Shown in pieces: positions 38,141-48,642 of a stretch of 64,000 bases of DNA. Each line of letters opens with the position of its first letter. The stretch's first letter is position 1. The translations under genes were made by a program, and so were the position numbers. The notes below the pieces were generated by a model, which saw only the letters and a program-made list of their open reading frames with translations, searched no databases and was not told where the DNA came from. Origin of the DNA: Streptomyces coelicoflavus (GTDB lineage Bacteria > Actinomycetota > Actinomycetes > Streptomycetales > Streptomycetaceae); assembly GCF_003112555.1 (NCBI RefSeq), contig NZ_BEWB01000005.1, forward strand, positions 372,001 through 436,000. Reading direction: 5' to 3'.

Positions 38141-38461
38141 CCCGTGCCCCGCCTTCACCGTCCGACGCGGCACGCCCTTCGTTGCCGCTCCCTTGTTCTA
38201 CCGCGTTCCACCGCGCACGGGACCGGTCGTCCGTGGCTCCGCCGTCTCCTTCCAGCATCTCCCCGCAGCACGGCCCGCGCCGCACGAAGCGCGGCTCAGG
38301 TCGCACGAAGCACGGCCGGCGCGGGCCGCACGAAGCGCGGCCCGCGCCGCACCCAGCGCGTCCGGAGTTGGTCTGTACATGACTGTACGAGCGGTCCAGA
38401 CTGTGCGCCGAGTGCCCGACCCCGCCCGTGCCGCCCCGGCCACGCCCACCGAGGAGCCCCC
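38141..38461. repeat. Divergent intergenic region with imperfect tandem repeats
   Basis: The gap between the phosphatase and the secreted-protein gene carries CGCACGAAGC at 38281, 38302 and 38327 and a degenerate CGCACCCAGC at 38348, spaced 21, 25 and 21 bases. The repeats are G/C-rich with CGCGGCC linkers. They could be a protein-binding array; no gene is supported here. Confidence 0.6.
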
Positions 38462-39343
38462 ATGCCCCTGCGCGCCAGGCAACGTTGTCACACCGTCCTG
38501 ACCGGACTCGCCGTCCTCGCCCTCTCCCTCGCTCTCGCCGGCCCGGCGACGGCCGACGCCCCCGCCGCCGCCTCCTGGGCCGAGGTGGGCTCCGACCGCG
38601 CCGACCCGCTGACCGAGAGCCAGGGCCTGGCCTCGGTCGAGGTCCCGGCCGGCAGCCCCAACCGCTACACCGGCATCGGCACCGTCCCGCTCGCCCTGAG
38701 CGTCCGGGGCTGGAACCACGTCGGCGACCCCGACGCCTCCTACGACGGCCACTACGTCGAGCCGTACCAGCGCGACGACGGGAACACGAAGATGTTCCGC
38801 GTGCAGGCGCCGGACGGCGGCTGGTCGGAGTACGTGCACACGCTGAGCCCCGGGGAGGCGCTGAACAACTCGTGGTCCGCGATCTCGCCGGACGGCCAGT
38901 GGATGCTGGCGGGCGAGTGGGGCACGATGAGCCGGCTCCTGGTCTTCCCGACCCCCGGCGTCAACCCCGCCACCTCGCCCTCGGCCGACCTCCCGCAGGC
39001 CGCCACCGTCCACCTGGACCACGCCGTGCGCGACGTCCAGGGCTGCGACTTCCTGGACGCGACCACGCTGCTCTGCTCCTCCGACGATCCGGAGGGCACG
39101 CTCTTCGGCCTCACCAAGCCGCTGCTGCGAATCGACCTGTCGGCGGCACCCGGCGGCACCGCCGACGTCACCGGACACGTCACCGCCCTGCGGCAGCTGC
39201 CCCTGCGCAGCGCCTGCTCGGGCTCCTTCGAGGCGGAGGGCGTCGACTACGACCGGCGCACCGGCACCCTGCGCGTGATCGTCGTGTCGCCCGGCTTCTG
39301 CGTGCTGACCGACAGCAAGACCTACCGGTTCACGCGGGGCTGA
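38462..39343 (+). CDS. Secreted protein of unknown function
   Basis: A 293-residue exported protein. The signal peptide spans about 1-32 (LAVLALSLALAGPATADA). The mature part has WSAISPDGQWMLAGEWG and RLLVFPTP segments that resemble beta-propeller or WD-like blades, and paired Cys residues. I recognise no family. It stands alone on its strand. Confidence 0.7.
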   Translation: MPLRARQRCHTVLTGLAVLALSLALAGPATADAPAAASWAEVGSDRADPLTESQGLASVEVPAGSPNRYTGIGTVPLALSVRGWNHVGDPDASYDGHYVEPYQRDDGNTKMFRVQAPDGGWSEYVHTLSPGEALNNSWSAISPDGQWMLAGEWGTMSRLLVFPTPGVNPATSPSADLPQAATVHLDHAVRDVQGCDFLDATTLLCSSDDPEGTLFGLTKPLLRIDLSAAPGGTADVTGHVTALRQLPLRSACSGSFEAEGVDYDRRTGTLRVIVVSPGFCVLTDSKTYRFTRG

Positions 39344-39421
39344 CCCGGCCCCTTCGCGCCGGGCGGCGGGTGGTGCTTTTCTGGTGGTACCGGCCCATGA
39401 CCACGAGAGGGAGCGATCACG

Positions 39422-39793
39422 ATGGACGGTGAGCGACTGCATCCGGAGTCCGTCTCGGTGGAGCTGAGCGGATGCAGCAAGGAGGACGCCCGGGTCGTGT
39501 TCGACACCCTGTGCGCGTGCTTCTCCTCCGACCGGCACGCCGGCGACGTGACCCGGGAATACCACGAGGTGCGCCCGACCGTCTGGCTCGGCACCTTCGA
39601 CGTGGCCGACGCCCGGGGAGGCGAGTGCGACCCCGCCCGGCTGGGCTCGTCCGTGGAGGCCGACGTGCAGGGCGGCTACTGGGCGATCGAGAGGTTCCGC
39701 ACCACCCTGGACTCCCTGTTCACCGTGCACGACCTGAGCACGGCCTCCGGCGACCAGGAACGGGAGCTGCACGTACGGCTCGAAAGCCGCTGA
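39422..39793 (+). CDS. Hypothetical 123-residue protein
   Basis: An acidic protein beginning MDGERLHPESVSVELSG with two Cys in TLCACF. Codon use is normal for the genome and GAGAGGGAG lies upstream of the ATG. No family is recognised; no signal or membrane segment is visible. Confidence 0.6.
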   Translation: MDGERLHPESVSVELSGCSKEDARVVFDTLCACFSSDRHAGDVTREYHEVRPTVWLGTFDVADARGGECDPARLGSSVEADVQGGYWAIERFRTTLDSLFTVHDLSTASGDQERELHVRLESR

Positions 39794-39824
39794 GCCGGGC
39801 CGTCCGCGTGCGGTGAGGTGTGCG

Positions 39825-41920
<2,096 letters not shown>

Positions 41921-41974
41921 GGGAGGGCGCGGGCGGCGGGCGGGGCAGCGGCGGTCCGTCCCTAGGATGAGGCC

Positions 41975-42526
41975 ATGTCACTCCCGCACGCGATCCTCAC
42001 CGCCCTGGTCGAAAAGCCGTCGTCGGGGCTGGAGCTGACCCGCAGGTTCGACCGGTCGATCGGCTACTTCTGGTCGGCCACGCACCAGCAGATCTACCGC
42101 GAGCTGGGAAAGCTGGAGGCGGAGGGCCTGATCCGGGCGCTGCCCGGCCAGCAGCCGGCCCGCGGCCAGAAGAAGTCCTACGAGGTCCTGCCCGCGGGCC
42201 GCGCCGAACTGGCCCGCTGGACCGCCGCCCCGCACGACCCCAAACCGCTGCGGGACACCATGCTGCTGCGGCTGCGCGCCGCCGCGGTGGTCGGCACCGC
42301 CGGTGTCGAGGCGGACCTGCGCCGCCATCTGAAGCTGCACGAGCGGCAGTTGGCCGAGTACGAGGAGATCGAGGAGCGGGACTTCCCGCCCGGCCGGGAC
42401 AGCACCGAGGACCGGCTGCGGCACCTCGTGCTGCGGGCCGGCATCGACCTGGAGACGTTCTGGACCCAGTGGATCCGGCACGCCCTGGCCGAGTTCGCCG
42501 AGCTGCCCGGCGATGAGCCGGCCTGA
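41975..42526 (+). CDS. PadR-family transcriptional regulator
   Basis: A 183-residue regulator. The winged helix spans SLPHAILTALVEKPSSGLELTRRF to QIYRELGKLEAEGLIRALPG, and a helical C-terminal domain follows (about 90-180). It lies 54 bases after the FadH-like gene and is likely to control it through the palindrome at 39825. Confidence 0.88.
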   Translation: MSLPHAILTALVEKPSSGLELTRRFDRSIGYFWSATHQQIYRELGKLEAEGLIRALPGQQPARGQKKSYEVLPAGRAELARWTAAPHDPKPLRDTMLLRLRAAAVVGTAGVEADLRRHLKLHERQLAEYEEIEERDFPPGRDSTEDRLRHLVLRAGIDLETFWTQWIRHALAEFAELPGDEPA

Positions 42527-42549
42527 CTCCTGGTGGCCGGATGCCCCGT

Positions 42550-43107
42550 TCAGAACCGGTACGGCTTCGAGCGGCGGCGCAGGAACCAGGCCGCGGCGAT
42601 GACCCCGGTACCCACCAGCGCGCCGCCCGCCACCAGGGTGGCCGTGCCGTAGTCCTGGACGGCCCCGCCGAGACCGCCCATGACGCCGCCCGGCGACGCG
42701 GAAGGGGAGGGAGTGGCGGAGCGGCTGGGCGAGGGCGAAGGGGAGGGCGCCGAGGAGACGATGACCGTCTGGGTGCCCGCGGTGCTGTTGTTCGAGCACA
42801 TGACGATCACCGTGTAGGTGCCCGGCGAGATTCCCGACCAGGCCGCGGACTGGCCCGAACCGGTGCCGGACAGTGCCACCTGACGCCCCTGGGCGAAGTC
42901 CCGCTGGCTGCTGGTGAGCAGCGAGGCGGTGCCCCAACTGCCGTTGAGCTGGGCGCAGGCCGTGGTCGTGACCGACACCGTGGTCCCGGTGGTGCTCACG
43001 GAGATACCCGGCCCGGCCGACGCCGGTCCGGCGGACAGGACGACGGGCAGCGCGGCGACGGCTGCCACGGTCGCACCGGAGCGGAGAAGTGGCGATGAGA
43101 TGCGCAT
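42550..43107 (-). CDS. Exported, C-terminally anchored protein with Ser/Pro linker
   Basis: A 185-residue protein. A signal peptide (about 1-30, ending ASAG) leads to a beta-rich domain of about 85 residues with two Cys (TTACAQLNG and VIVMCSNN), then a SPSPSPS linker (about 118-140), a membrane helix (about 155-175) and the basic tail FLRRRSKPYRF. There is no LPXTG. GGAGG lies 11 bases before ATG. It is likely displayed on the cell surface; function unknown. Confidence 0.75.
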   Translation of the reverse strand: MRISSPLLRSGATVAAVAALPVVLSAGPASAGPGISVSTTGTTVSVTTTACAQLNGSWGTASLLTSSQRDFAQGRQVALSGTGSGQSAAWSGISPGTYTVIVMCSNNSTAGTQTVIVSSAPSPSPSPSRSATPSPSASPGGVMGGLGGAVQDYGTATLVAGGALVGTGVIAAAWFLRRRSKPYRF

Positions 43108-43281
43108 GTGGACTGCCCTCCGGCGGCACGGTCGGCGGGACATCCCTTGCGCCGCCGGGATCGGGAACGCCCGTGCCCCCTCTGGCAGCCAACAGCGCGC
43201 CGGCCGCCCCCGCATGCGGAGCGCGACCGCCCAGGTGACGCGTTCACCGCCCCGCCCCGGTGCCGCGCCGGCCGGGGAACG

Positions 43282-44262
43282 TCACCCCGCGCCGGTGGTC
43301 ACCTCCCGCTCCGCCGAGAACCCGCCCCAGGTGCCGTCGGCGAGCCTCGCCCGGACCTTCACCCGGTGCGTGACCCCGGCCTCGCGCCCGGCGTAGAAGC
43401 TGTACTCGGCACGGTCGCGCGGGACGTCGGCCCCGTAGACCAGCGAGGTCGCCGCACGGCCGTCCAGGTGGATCTGGTACTCGGTCACCGGACCGTCGGT
43501 ACGCGGCGGGATCCAGGACAGGTCGAGGTAGTACGCCCCGTCGGCCAGGTGGGAGGCGGCGCGCAGACCGGTGGGAGCGGTGGCGCGGCCGTCGTCGGAA
43601 CCCGGGGTGGTGAGGCGGACGGGCGCGCCGGCGGGGGAGACGTTGTCGGCGGCGTCCCGCGCCCGGACGGTGAACGAGTAGCGGGTGCCCGGCCGCAGCC
43701 CCGTGACCACGGCCGCCGTCTGCTCGCCACCGACGCTGTGCACCTTCGCGTCACCCTGATAGACGTCGTACGACACGACGTCGTGGTCGTCCTTCGCGGC
43801 CGACCAGGTGAGCTGGACCGCCCGGCTGCCCGCCGCCCTGCCGTGCACGTTCCCCGGGCGCGTCGGCGCGTTCTCGTCGCTCGCCGCGGCGGGAGTGGTC
43901 GCCCGCACCTCCCGGCTGCGCGGTCCGAGCCGCCCGTCGGCGTCCCGGGCCCGCACGGTGAAGGCGTACGCCGTCGACGGGTGCAGCCGGGTGACGTCCA
44001 GCATCCGCTCGGGCGCCGGCACCTCCTTCACCAGCGTGCCGCCGCGATACACCTCGTAGGTCTCGGCGCCGTCGACCGCGTGCCACATCACGTGCACGGT
44101 CGTCGCGCTGCCGGCCGCCGCGGTGACGTCCGTGGGTGCCCCGGGCAGTGCGCCGCCCCCGCCGTCCTCGCCCGCGCCCCAGCCGCAGGAGGCGAGCAGG
44201 ACGAGCGTCCCGCAGAGCAGGGCGCACCGGCGCGCGAGAGCGGCAACGGGAACGTCACGCAC
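43282..44262 (-). CDS. Lipoprotein with three fibronectin type III domains
   Basis: A 326-residue lipoprotein. GTG at 44262 stands 7 bases after GGGGAGG. The lipobox LLASC ends the signal near residue 26. Three FN3 domains follow: PGAPTDVTAAAGSATTVHVMW (about 40-125), RPGNVHGRAAGSRAVQLTW (about 133-220) and TAPTGLRAASH (about 228-326). FN3 modules usually mediate spacing or carbohydrate binding in secreted polymer-degrading systems; no catalytic domain is present. It is divergent from the chitosanase gene. Confidence 0.83.
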   Translation of the reverse strand: MRDVPVAALARRCALLCGTLVLLASCGWGAGEDGGGGALPGAPTDVTAAAGSATTVHVMWHAVDGAETYEVYRGGTLVKEVPAPERMLDVTRLHPSTAYAFTVRARDADGRLGPRSREVRATTPAAASDENAPTRPGNVHGRAAGSRAVQLTWSAAKDDHDVVSYDVYQGDAKVHSVGGEQTAAVVTGLRPGTRYSFTVRARDAADNVSPAGAPVRLTTPGSDDGRATAPTGLRAASHLADGAYYLDLSWIPPRTDGPVTEYQIHLDGRAATSLVYGADVPRDRAEYSFYAGREAGVTHRVKVRARLADGTWGGFSAEREVTTGAG

Positions 44263-44642
44263 GGCTCTGCCTCCCCACCGGCCCATAATGGTCCGGACCA
44301 ATATGACGTCTGTGACGCGGTCACATCAAGAGGGCCGTGAGTCGAGGTCACTCGGACGGGTTACGTATGCTGGGTCGTCTCACGGCCGAACTCCACTTGG
44401 TGAAAGGGGGGTTCGGGTCGAAGGCGCGTGGACCGCTGTCGTCGCTGACCCCGCGCCGGCGCGGGCGGCCGGACGGGCCGGAGCCGGAACAGGCACGGCC
44501 CGCCCGCCCCCGGTCGTCCCCCGCGACGCACGGAACGGACAGCGGATGTGCACCGTCTGGCCCTGCGAAAGGTGGTCGCGTGCGCGTTTCGGGGACAGAT
44601 GGGGCCGAGTGTTCGTCCCTGCCCCCGAGGAGAGGCCACATC
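44263..44642. promoter_or_regulatory. Divergent control region of FN3 lipoprotein and chitosanase
   Basis: The perfect palindrome TGGTCCGGACCA lies at 44289-44300, close to the DasR-responsive consensus TGGTCTAGACCA. A stem with perfect 9-base arms (GGCCGTGAG at 44333-44341, CTCACGGCC at 44379-44387) follows, enclosing TTACGTATGCT, a possible -10 region. The remaining 250 bases up to the chitosanase start hold no supported gene. Confidence 0.55.
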
Positions 44643-45497
44643 GTGCGTGTCCAGTCGCTGACACTGGTCGCGGCCAGCGCCGTCCTGCTCGCCCCCACGA
44701 CGTTCCCCGACGCTCCGCCCGCGCCGCCACTGCCCGACCCGGCACGGATCCTGCTGCCCGGCGCCCCCGACCGGGTCGAGCCGCCGCGCGCCGACCGGTC
44801 CGGGGTCCGGGTCGGACCCGTCCCCCGACTCCCGGCCGTACCGCCCGCATCCCCCTCCGGGGTCGGACCGGACTCCGGGGCCGGTGCCCGTCAGAAGCGG
44901 AGCGGCCATGAGGGACCGGTCCGCGCCGCCGACCTGCTGGCGAGGGTGCGGGACTGCGACCCCGTCTCGCGCGGGCGCTACCGCAGTGACGCCGGAGCAC
45001 CGGCGGACATCCCGGTCTGCGGCTCACGGGACGCCGTGTACTGGAAGGGCGACCTCGACATCGACTGCGACGGCCGGCCCGGCGACCGGTGCAACGGCCG
45101 CACCGACCCGCACTTCAGCCCCGCCACCGCGTACACGGAGTCGGACGGACGGCCGCTGGACGCGGAGCGCCTGCCCTACGTCGTCGTGCCCGGACCCAGC
45201 GGCACCTGGGACCCCCGCGAGGACGACGTCCGCGGCGGATCGCTCGCCGCCCTCGTCCACGGGGACCGGGTGCGGTACGCCGTCGTCGGCGACGTCGGCC
45301 CCAGCGACCTCATCGGCGAGGCCTCCTACGCGGCCGCCCGCTCGCTCGGCATCCCGGCGGACCCGGCGGGCGGCGGCGTGGCCTCCGACGTGACGTACAT
45401 CGTCTTCAAGGGCAGCGAGGCCGAACCCATCGAGGACACGGCCGCGGCCGAGAAGGCGGGGGAGCGGCTGGCGCGGAAGTTCGTGGACGGGGGCTGA
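44643..45497 (+). CDS. Secreted GH75 chitosanase-like glycoside hydrolase
   Basis: A 284-residue exported enzyme. GTG at 44643 lies behind GAGAGG. The N-terminus (VQSLTLVAASAVLLAPTTF) is a short signal, then a Pro-rich linker to about residue 100. The catalytic domain has the GH75 features DIDCDGRPGDRCNGRTDPHF, YVVVPGP, and the strand VRYAVVGDVGPSDLIGEAS, which carries the expected acidic residue. GH75 enzymes cleave chitosan. It is divergent from the FN3 lipoprotein across a dre-like palindrome and convergent to the Dha operon behind a strong terminator. Confidence 0.83.
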   Translation: MRVQSLTLVAASAVLLAPTTFPDAPPAPPLPDPARILLPGAPDRVEPPRADRSGVRVGPVPRLPAVPPASPSGVGPDSGAGARQKRSGHEGPVRAADLLARVRDCDPVSRGRYRSDAGAPADIPVCGSRDAVYWKGDLDIDCDGRPGDRCNGRTDPHFSPATAYTESDGRPLDAERLPYVVVPGPSGTWDPREDDVRGGSLAALVHGDRVRYAVVGDVGPSDLIGEASYAAARSLGIPADPAGGGVASDVTYIVFKGSEAEPIEDTAAAEKAGERLARKFVDGG

Positions 45498-45555
45498 GCA
45501 GGCCGGGACCGGAGCTGGAGGGGGCCTGAACCGGACGGGTGCTGCTGAGCCGCCC

Positions 45556-45590
45556 GGGGCGGCCGGGACCCGGCGGGACCCGGCCGCCCC
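45556..45590. terminator. Convergent terminator
   Basis: Perfect 12-base arms (45556-45567 and 45579-45590, GGGGCGGCCGGG and complement) lie between the chitosanase gene and the end of the Dha operon. Confidence 0.8.
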
Positions 45591-45620
45591 TGACTCCCCT
45601 CCGGGGACGGGACCGGCCGC

Positions 45621-46034
45621 TCAGGCCTTCCGGTAGGAGTACGCCTCCGCGGCCGCCGCCTCCACGGCGTCGAGGTCGGCGCCCGTCGAGGCCGTGACGA
45701 CCGCCGCCACCGCGCCCTCGACGAACGGCGCGTCCACGAGACGGGTGTGGTCCGGCAGTTCGTCGCCCTCGGCGAGCAGCGCCTTGACGGTGAGGACCGC
45801 ACTGCCGAGGTCGGTGAGCACGGCGACCCCCGCGCCCCGGTCCACGGACGCGGCGGCGGCCGCGACCAGTTCCGAACTGGTGCCGAACTCGCCGGAGGCG
45901 GTACCGCCCGCCGGGGCGACGGCCACCGTCCCGGCGCCGCCCGACAGCTCCTTCGCCAGCTCCGCCACCGAGGCGGCCACCTCGGCACTGTGGGAGACCA
46001 GCACGATGCCCACCAGCTGCCGCCCGTCACTCAC
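45621..46034 (-). CDS. dhaM: Dihydroxyacetone kinase phosphotransfer subunit DhaM
   Basis: A 137-residue PTS EIIA-like (mannose fold) protein. The phosphoryl-accepting His is in VLVSHSAEVA (near 15), and GVAVLTDLGSAVLTVKALL is typical. It transfers phosphate from HPr to the ADP bound by DhaL. Its start overlaps the dhaL end by 8 bases. Only the EIIA domain is present; the HPr and EI-like domains of E. coli DhaM are absent. Confidence 0.92.
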   Translation of the reverse strand: MSDGRQLVGIVLVSHSAEVAASVAELAKELSGGAGTVAVAPAGGTASGEFGTSSELVAAAAASVDRGAGVAVLTDLGSAVLTVKALLAEGDELPDHTRLVDAPFVEGAVAAVVTASTGADLDAVEAAAAEAYSYRKA

Positions 46035-46626
46035 CGGCCGCCTCCTTCAGTGCCTCGAAGAGCAGCGCGGCGGAGGTCGCCCCCGGGTCCTGGTGACCGA
46101 TGCTGCGCTCGCCCAGGTAGCTGGCCCTGCCCTTGCGGGCCTGCAACGGCGTGGTCGCCTCGGCCCCCTCCGCGGCCGCCGTGCGGGCCGCGCCGAACGA
46201 GTCGCCCAGGGCCTCCACGGCGGGCACCAGCGCGTCGACCATGGTCTTGTCGCCCGGCGCGGCACCGCCCAGCGTCCGGACGGCGTCCACCCCCGTCCGC
46301 AGTGCCTCGGCCAGCTGGCCCGCGCTCACCTCGGCCGAGTCCCCGAGCGCCTTGCCGGTACGCCGCAGCAGCGTCCCGTAGAGGGGCCCCGAGGCCCCGC
46401 CGACCTTGGAGATGAGCTGCCGCCCGGCGAGAATCAGGACGGCGCCGGGCGTGGCGGGCGCCTCCTCCTCGAGCGCGGCGGCCACGGCCGTGAACCCGCG
46501 CTTGAGATTGCTGCCGTGGTCGGCGTCGCCGATGGGTGAGTCGAGAGCGGTGAGCCGTTCCGCCTCACGGTCGACCAGCGCGGTGGTCGCCGTCATCCAG
46601 CGGCGGAAGAAGTCGGCGTCGAGCAC
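46027..46626 (-). CDS. dhaL: Dihydroxyacetone kinase ADP-binding subunit DhaL
   Basis: A 199-residue helical protein. The nucleotide and Mg-binding Asp residues are in DSPIGDADHGSNLKRGF, and the GGASGPLYGTLLRR and SYLGERSIGHQDPGA segments complete the site. It lies between dhaK and dhaM and carries the ADP/ATP used for phosphorylation. Confidence 0.94.
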   Translation of the reverse strand: MLDADFFRRWMTATTALVDREAERLTALDSPIGDADHGSNLKRGFTAVAAALEEEAPATPGAVLILAGRQLISKVGGASGPLYGTLLRRTGKALGDSAEVSAGQLAEALRTGVDAVRTLGGAAPGDKTMVDALVPAVEALGDSFGAARTAAAEGAEATTPLQARKGRASYLGERSIGHQDPGATSAALLFEALKEAAGE

Positions 46627-46675
46627 AGGATCTCCTTGCCTGGTAGGTACGTCGCGATGCTTCCACCGCCCACCG

Positions 46676-47662
46676 TCACATGCCCCACCGCAGACCCGGG
46701 GTGCTGACCGGCGCGTCCCACAGTCCGAGCAGCTCCTCGTCGATCTCGCACAGGGTGACCGAGGCGCCGGCCATGTCGAGGGAGGTGACGTAGTTGCCGA
46801 CGAGGGTGCGGGCGACGGCGACGCCCCGCTCGCCGAGGACCCGCTGCACCTCGGCGTTGAAGCCGTACAGCTCGAGCAGCGGCGTCGCGCCCATGCCGTT
46901 GACCAGGACGAGGACGGGGTTGCGCGGGCCGAGGTCGGTCAGCACCGCGTCCACGGCGGCCTCGGCGATCTCGCCGGAGGTCATCATGGGCCGCCGTTCC
47001 CGGCCGGGCTCCCCGTGGATGCCGATGCCCAGCTCCAGTTCCCCGGAGGGCAGGTCGAAGGTGGGGCTGCCCTTGGCCGGCGTCGTGACGGCGCTGAGCG
47101 CCACACCGAAGCTGCGGGAGCTGTCGTTGACCCGGCGGGCGATCGCCTCGACCTGCTCCAGCGGCCGTCCCTCCCGCGCCGCCGCGCCGGCGATCTTCTC
47201 CACGAACAGGGTCGCCCCCGTGCCGCGCCGGCCGGCCGTGTAGAGGCTGTCCGTCACCGCCACGTCATCGTTGACCAGCACCTTCGCGACCTGGATGCCC
47301 TCGTCCTCGGCCAGTTCGGCGGCCATGTCGAAGTTGAGCACGTCACCGGTGTAGTTCTTGACGACGAAGAGCACTCCGGCCCCGCTGTCCACGGCCGCCG
47401 CGGCCCGCACCATCTGGTCCGGCACCGGCGAGGTGAACACCTCACCCGGGCAGGCGGCCGACAGCATCCCGGGCCCCACGAACCCGCCGTGCAGCGGCTC
47501 GTGCCCGGAACCACCCCCCGACACCAGCGCGACCTGCCCGGCCACGGGGGCGTCCCGCCGCACGACCACCCTGTTCTCGACATCCACGGTCAGCTCGGGA
47601 TGGGCGGCCGCCATACCGCGCAGCGCGTCCGCTACGACGGTCTCGGGGACGTTGATCAGCAT
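46676..47662 (-). CDS. dhaK: Dihydroxyacetone kinase substrate subunit DhaK
   Basis: A 328-residue protein that binds dihydroxyacetone covalently. The hemiaminal His is expected in GIHGEPGRER (near 215); SGGGSGHEPLHGGFVG and KNYTGDVLNFDMA (near 100) are family motifs. ATG at 47662 is used here; a TTG two codons upstream at 47668 has better spacing from GGAG and may be the true start. First gene of the dhaKLM operon, which forms DHA phosphate from triose or glycerol metabolism. Confidence 0.94.
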   Translation of the reverse strand: MLINVPETVVADALRGMAAAHPELTVDVENRVVVRRDAPVAGQVALVSGGGSGHEPLHGGFVGPGMLSAACPGEVFTSPVPDQMVRAAAAVDSGAGVLFVVKNYTGDVLNFDMAAELAEDEGIQVAKVLVNDDVAVTDSLYTAGRRGTGATLFVEKIAGAAAREGRPLEQVEAIARRVNDSSRSFGVALSAVTTPAKGSPTFDLPSGELELGIGIHGEPGRERRPMMTSGEIAEAAVDAVLTDLGPRNPVLVLVNGMGATPLLELYGFNAEVQRVLGERGVAVARTLVGNYVTSLDMAGASVTLCEIDEELLGLWDAPVSTPGLRWGM

Positions 47663-47668
47663 CCTCAA

Positions 47669-48025
47669 GGGTATCTCCTAGCTGGGTTGGCAGATGGGCC
47701 CGTGACCGGTGTCTTGCTGGTCACCGGCAGATGGCTGCGCCAAGTCGAGTACGAACCGACAGGAGTCCTGCAAAGGCAGTATCGACCTTGTGACCGCGAA
47801 GGTCACGCGAGGCGACGACCGTAGGGGCCAGGGAATACCGATCTGGCAGATACGACCCGAGCAAAGGAAACAGAAAGAGGGCGAGCGCGACGCCGAGTAC
47901 GAACCGCCCTCCTGCGCCGCGCAGGATTCGACCCCGTCCCCGCAGACCTCGGACCGAGGGGATGGCGTCGAGCAGCGGCAGGAGCTGAGTGACGTCGTGG
48001 CGGTTGCTGCCAGTAGGAGGCCATC
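47669..48025 (-). pseudogene. Non-coding stretch with IS5-type transposase fragment (middle part)
   Basis: Frame reading on the minus strand at about 48014-47916 gives TGSNRHDVTQLLPLLDAIP followed by SVRG, the segment that normally lies mid-protein in IS5-family DDE transposases. Flanking sequence does not continue the protein. The rest of the 356-base gap has no supported gene; an adjoining hydrophobic frame (LGVALALFLFPLLGSYL) is not convincing. Confidence 0.65.
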
Positions 48026-48361
48026 TCATGTGGTGTCGAGGGCGCCCGAAACGAGCAGGGCAAGTTGCTGCAAGCGCTGGTAGTACTGATGGCCTGATGG
48101 GTCGCTGATCTGCGGAACCACTCGGCCCAAGTTTTCGACACAGGTCTGGAGGATGCGCCTGCGTTGGGGATCGAGGGTGCCGTCGTTGGTGATCCACGCG
48201 GAGGCGCATCCTGCGGTGTCCGCATCGAGCAGCACCATGTCAATGTCTTCGACCTCGACGCCTCGTAGGTCGGCGGGGAACTCGGCATCGCGGTGTTTTT
48301 GCCAGAGAAGAGCTGCGCTCCGGATCTGCTCGGATCTGATCTTCTGGCCATGCTCCTGCAT
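48026..48361 (-). CDS. Hypothetical 111-residue protein between IS remnants
   Basis: Starts MQEHGQKIRSEQIRSAALLW and contains VEVEDIDMVLLDADTAGCASAWITNDG, with a helical C-terminus QYYQRLQQLALLVSGA. Amino-acid composition looks protein-like and less arginine-rich than antisense frames, but the ribosome site is weak. No family recognised. It lies between two transposase fragments and may be cargo or relict. Confidence 0.5.
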   Translation of the reverse strand: MQEHGQKIRSEQIRSAALLWQKHRDAEFPADLRGVEVEDIDMVLLDADTAGCASAWITNDGTLDPQRRRILQTCVENLGRVVPQISDPSGHQYYQRLQQLALLVSGALDTT

Positions 48362-48384
48362 GCGGCACTGTCTGCGGCGTGTGT

Positions 48385-48590
48385 TCAGGAGCTCGTGCGG
48401 GGGTAGCAGACGAGGGTGCAGGCGATGCCCGTGACGGCGAGGAAGTGCTCGGCCTTGCGCTCGTAGCGGCGGTGGAGTCGTCGGCAGCCGGCGAGTCGGG
48501 CCATGGTCCGTTCGACGGTCCAACGGTGTCGCCCAAGTCGCTGTGCGTTCTCGACGCCGTGCAAGGGGTACCTTCTGGACTCCCGCAGCG
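48385..48590 (-). pseudogene. IS5-family transposase C-terminal fragment
   Basis: The minus-strand frame reads AQRLGRHRWTVERTMARLAG then CRRLHRRYERKAEHFLAVTG and IACTLVCYPR, the conserved C-terminus of IS5-type DDE transposases including the catalytic Glu in WTVERT. It breaks off upstream at about 48560-48590, so it is a truncated relict. Its order relative to the fragment at 47916-48014 shows the two do not come from one intact copy. Confidence 0.8.
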
Positions 48591-48642
48591 AGCGCCTCGC
48601 ACACATCGGGCGGACCCTCGTCATCGATACACCCGGCCACCG

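Noticed and set aside
35220..38306. A 1028-codon minus-strand frame over the PrmC-like and phosphatase genes
   Set aside because: It is in the wrong frame relative to the PAS, GAF and PP2C motifs and runs antisense through the methyltransferase.
38270..38360. Possible CRISPR array
   Set aside because: The repeat unit is only about 10 bases, spacers are unequal and repetitive, and there are no cas genes.
47803..48351. Antisense-type frame of 182 codons over the hypothetical gene and IS fragment
   Set aside because: Ser/Arg-rich composition and no recognisable motif; the other minus-strand frame carries protein-like sequence.
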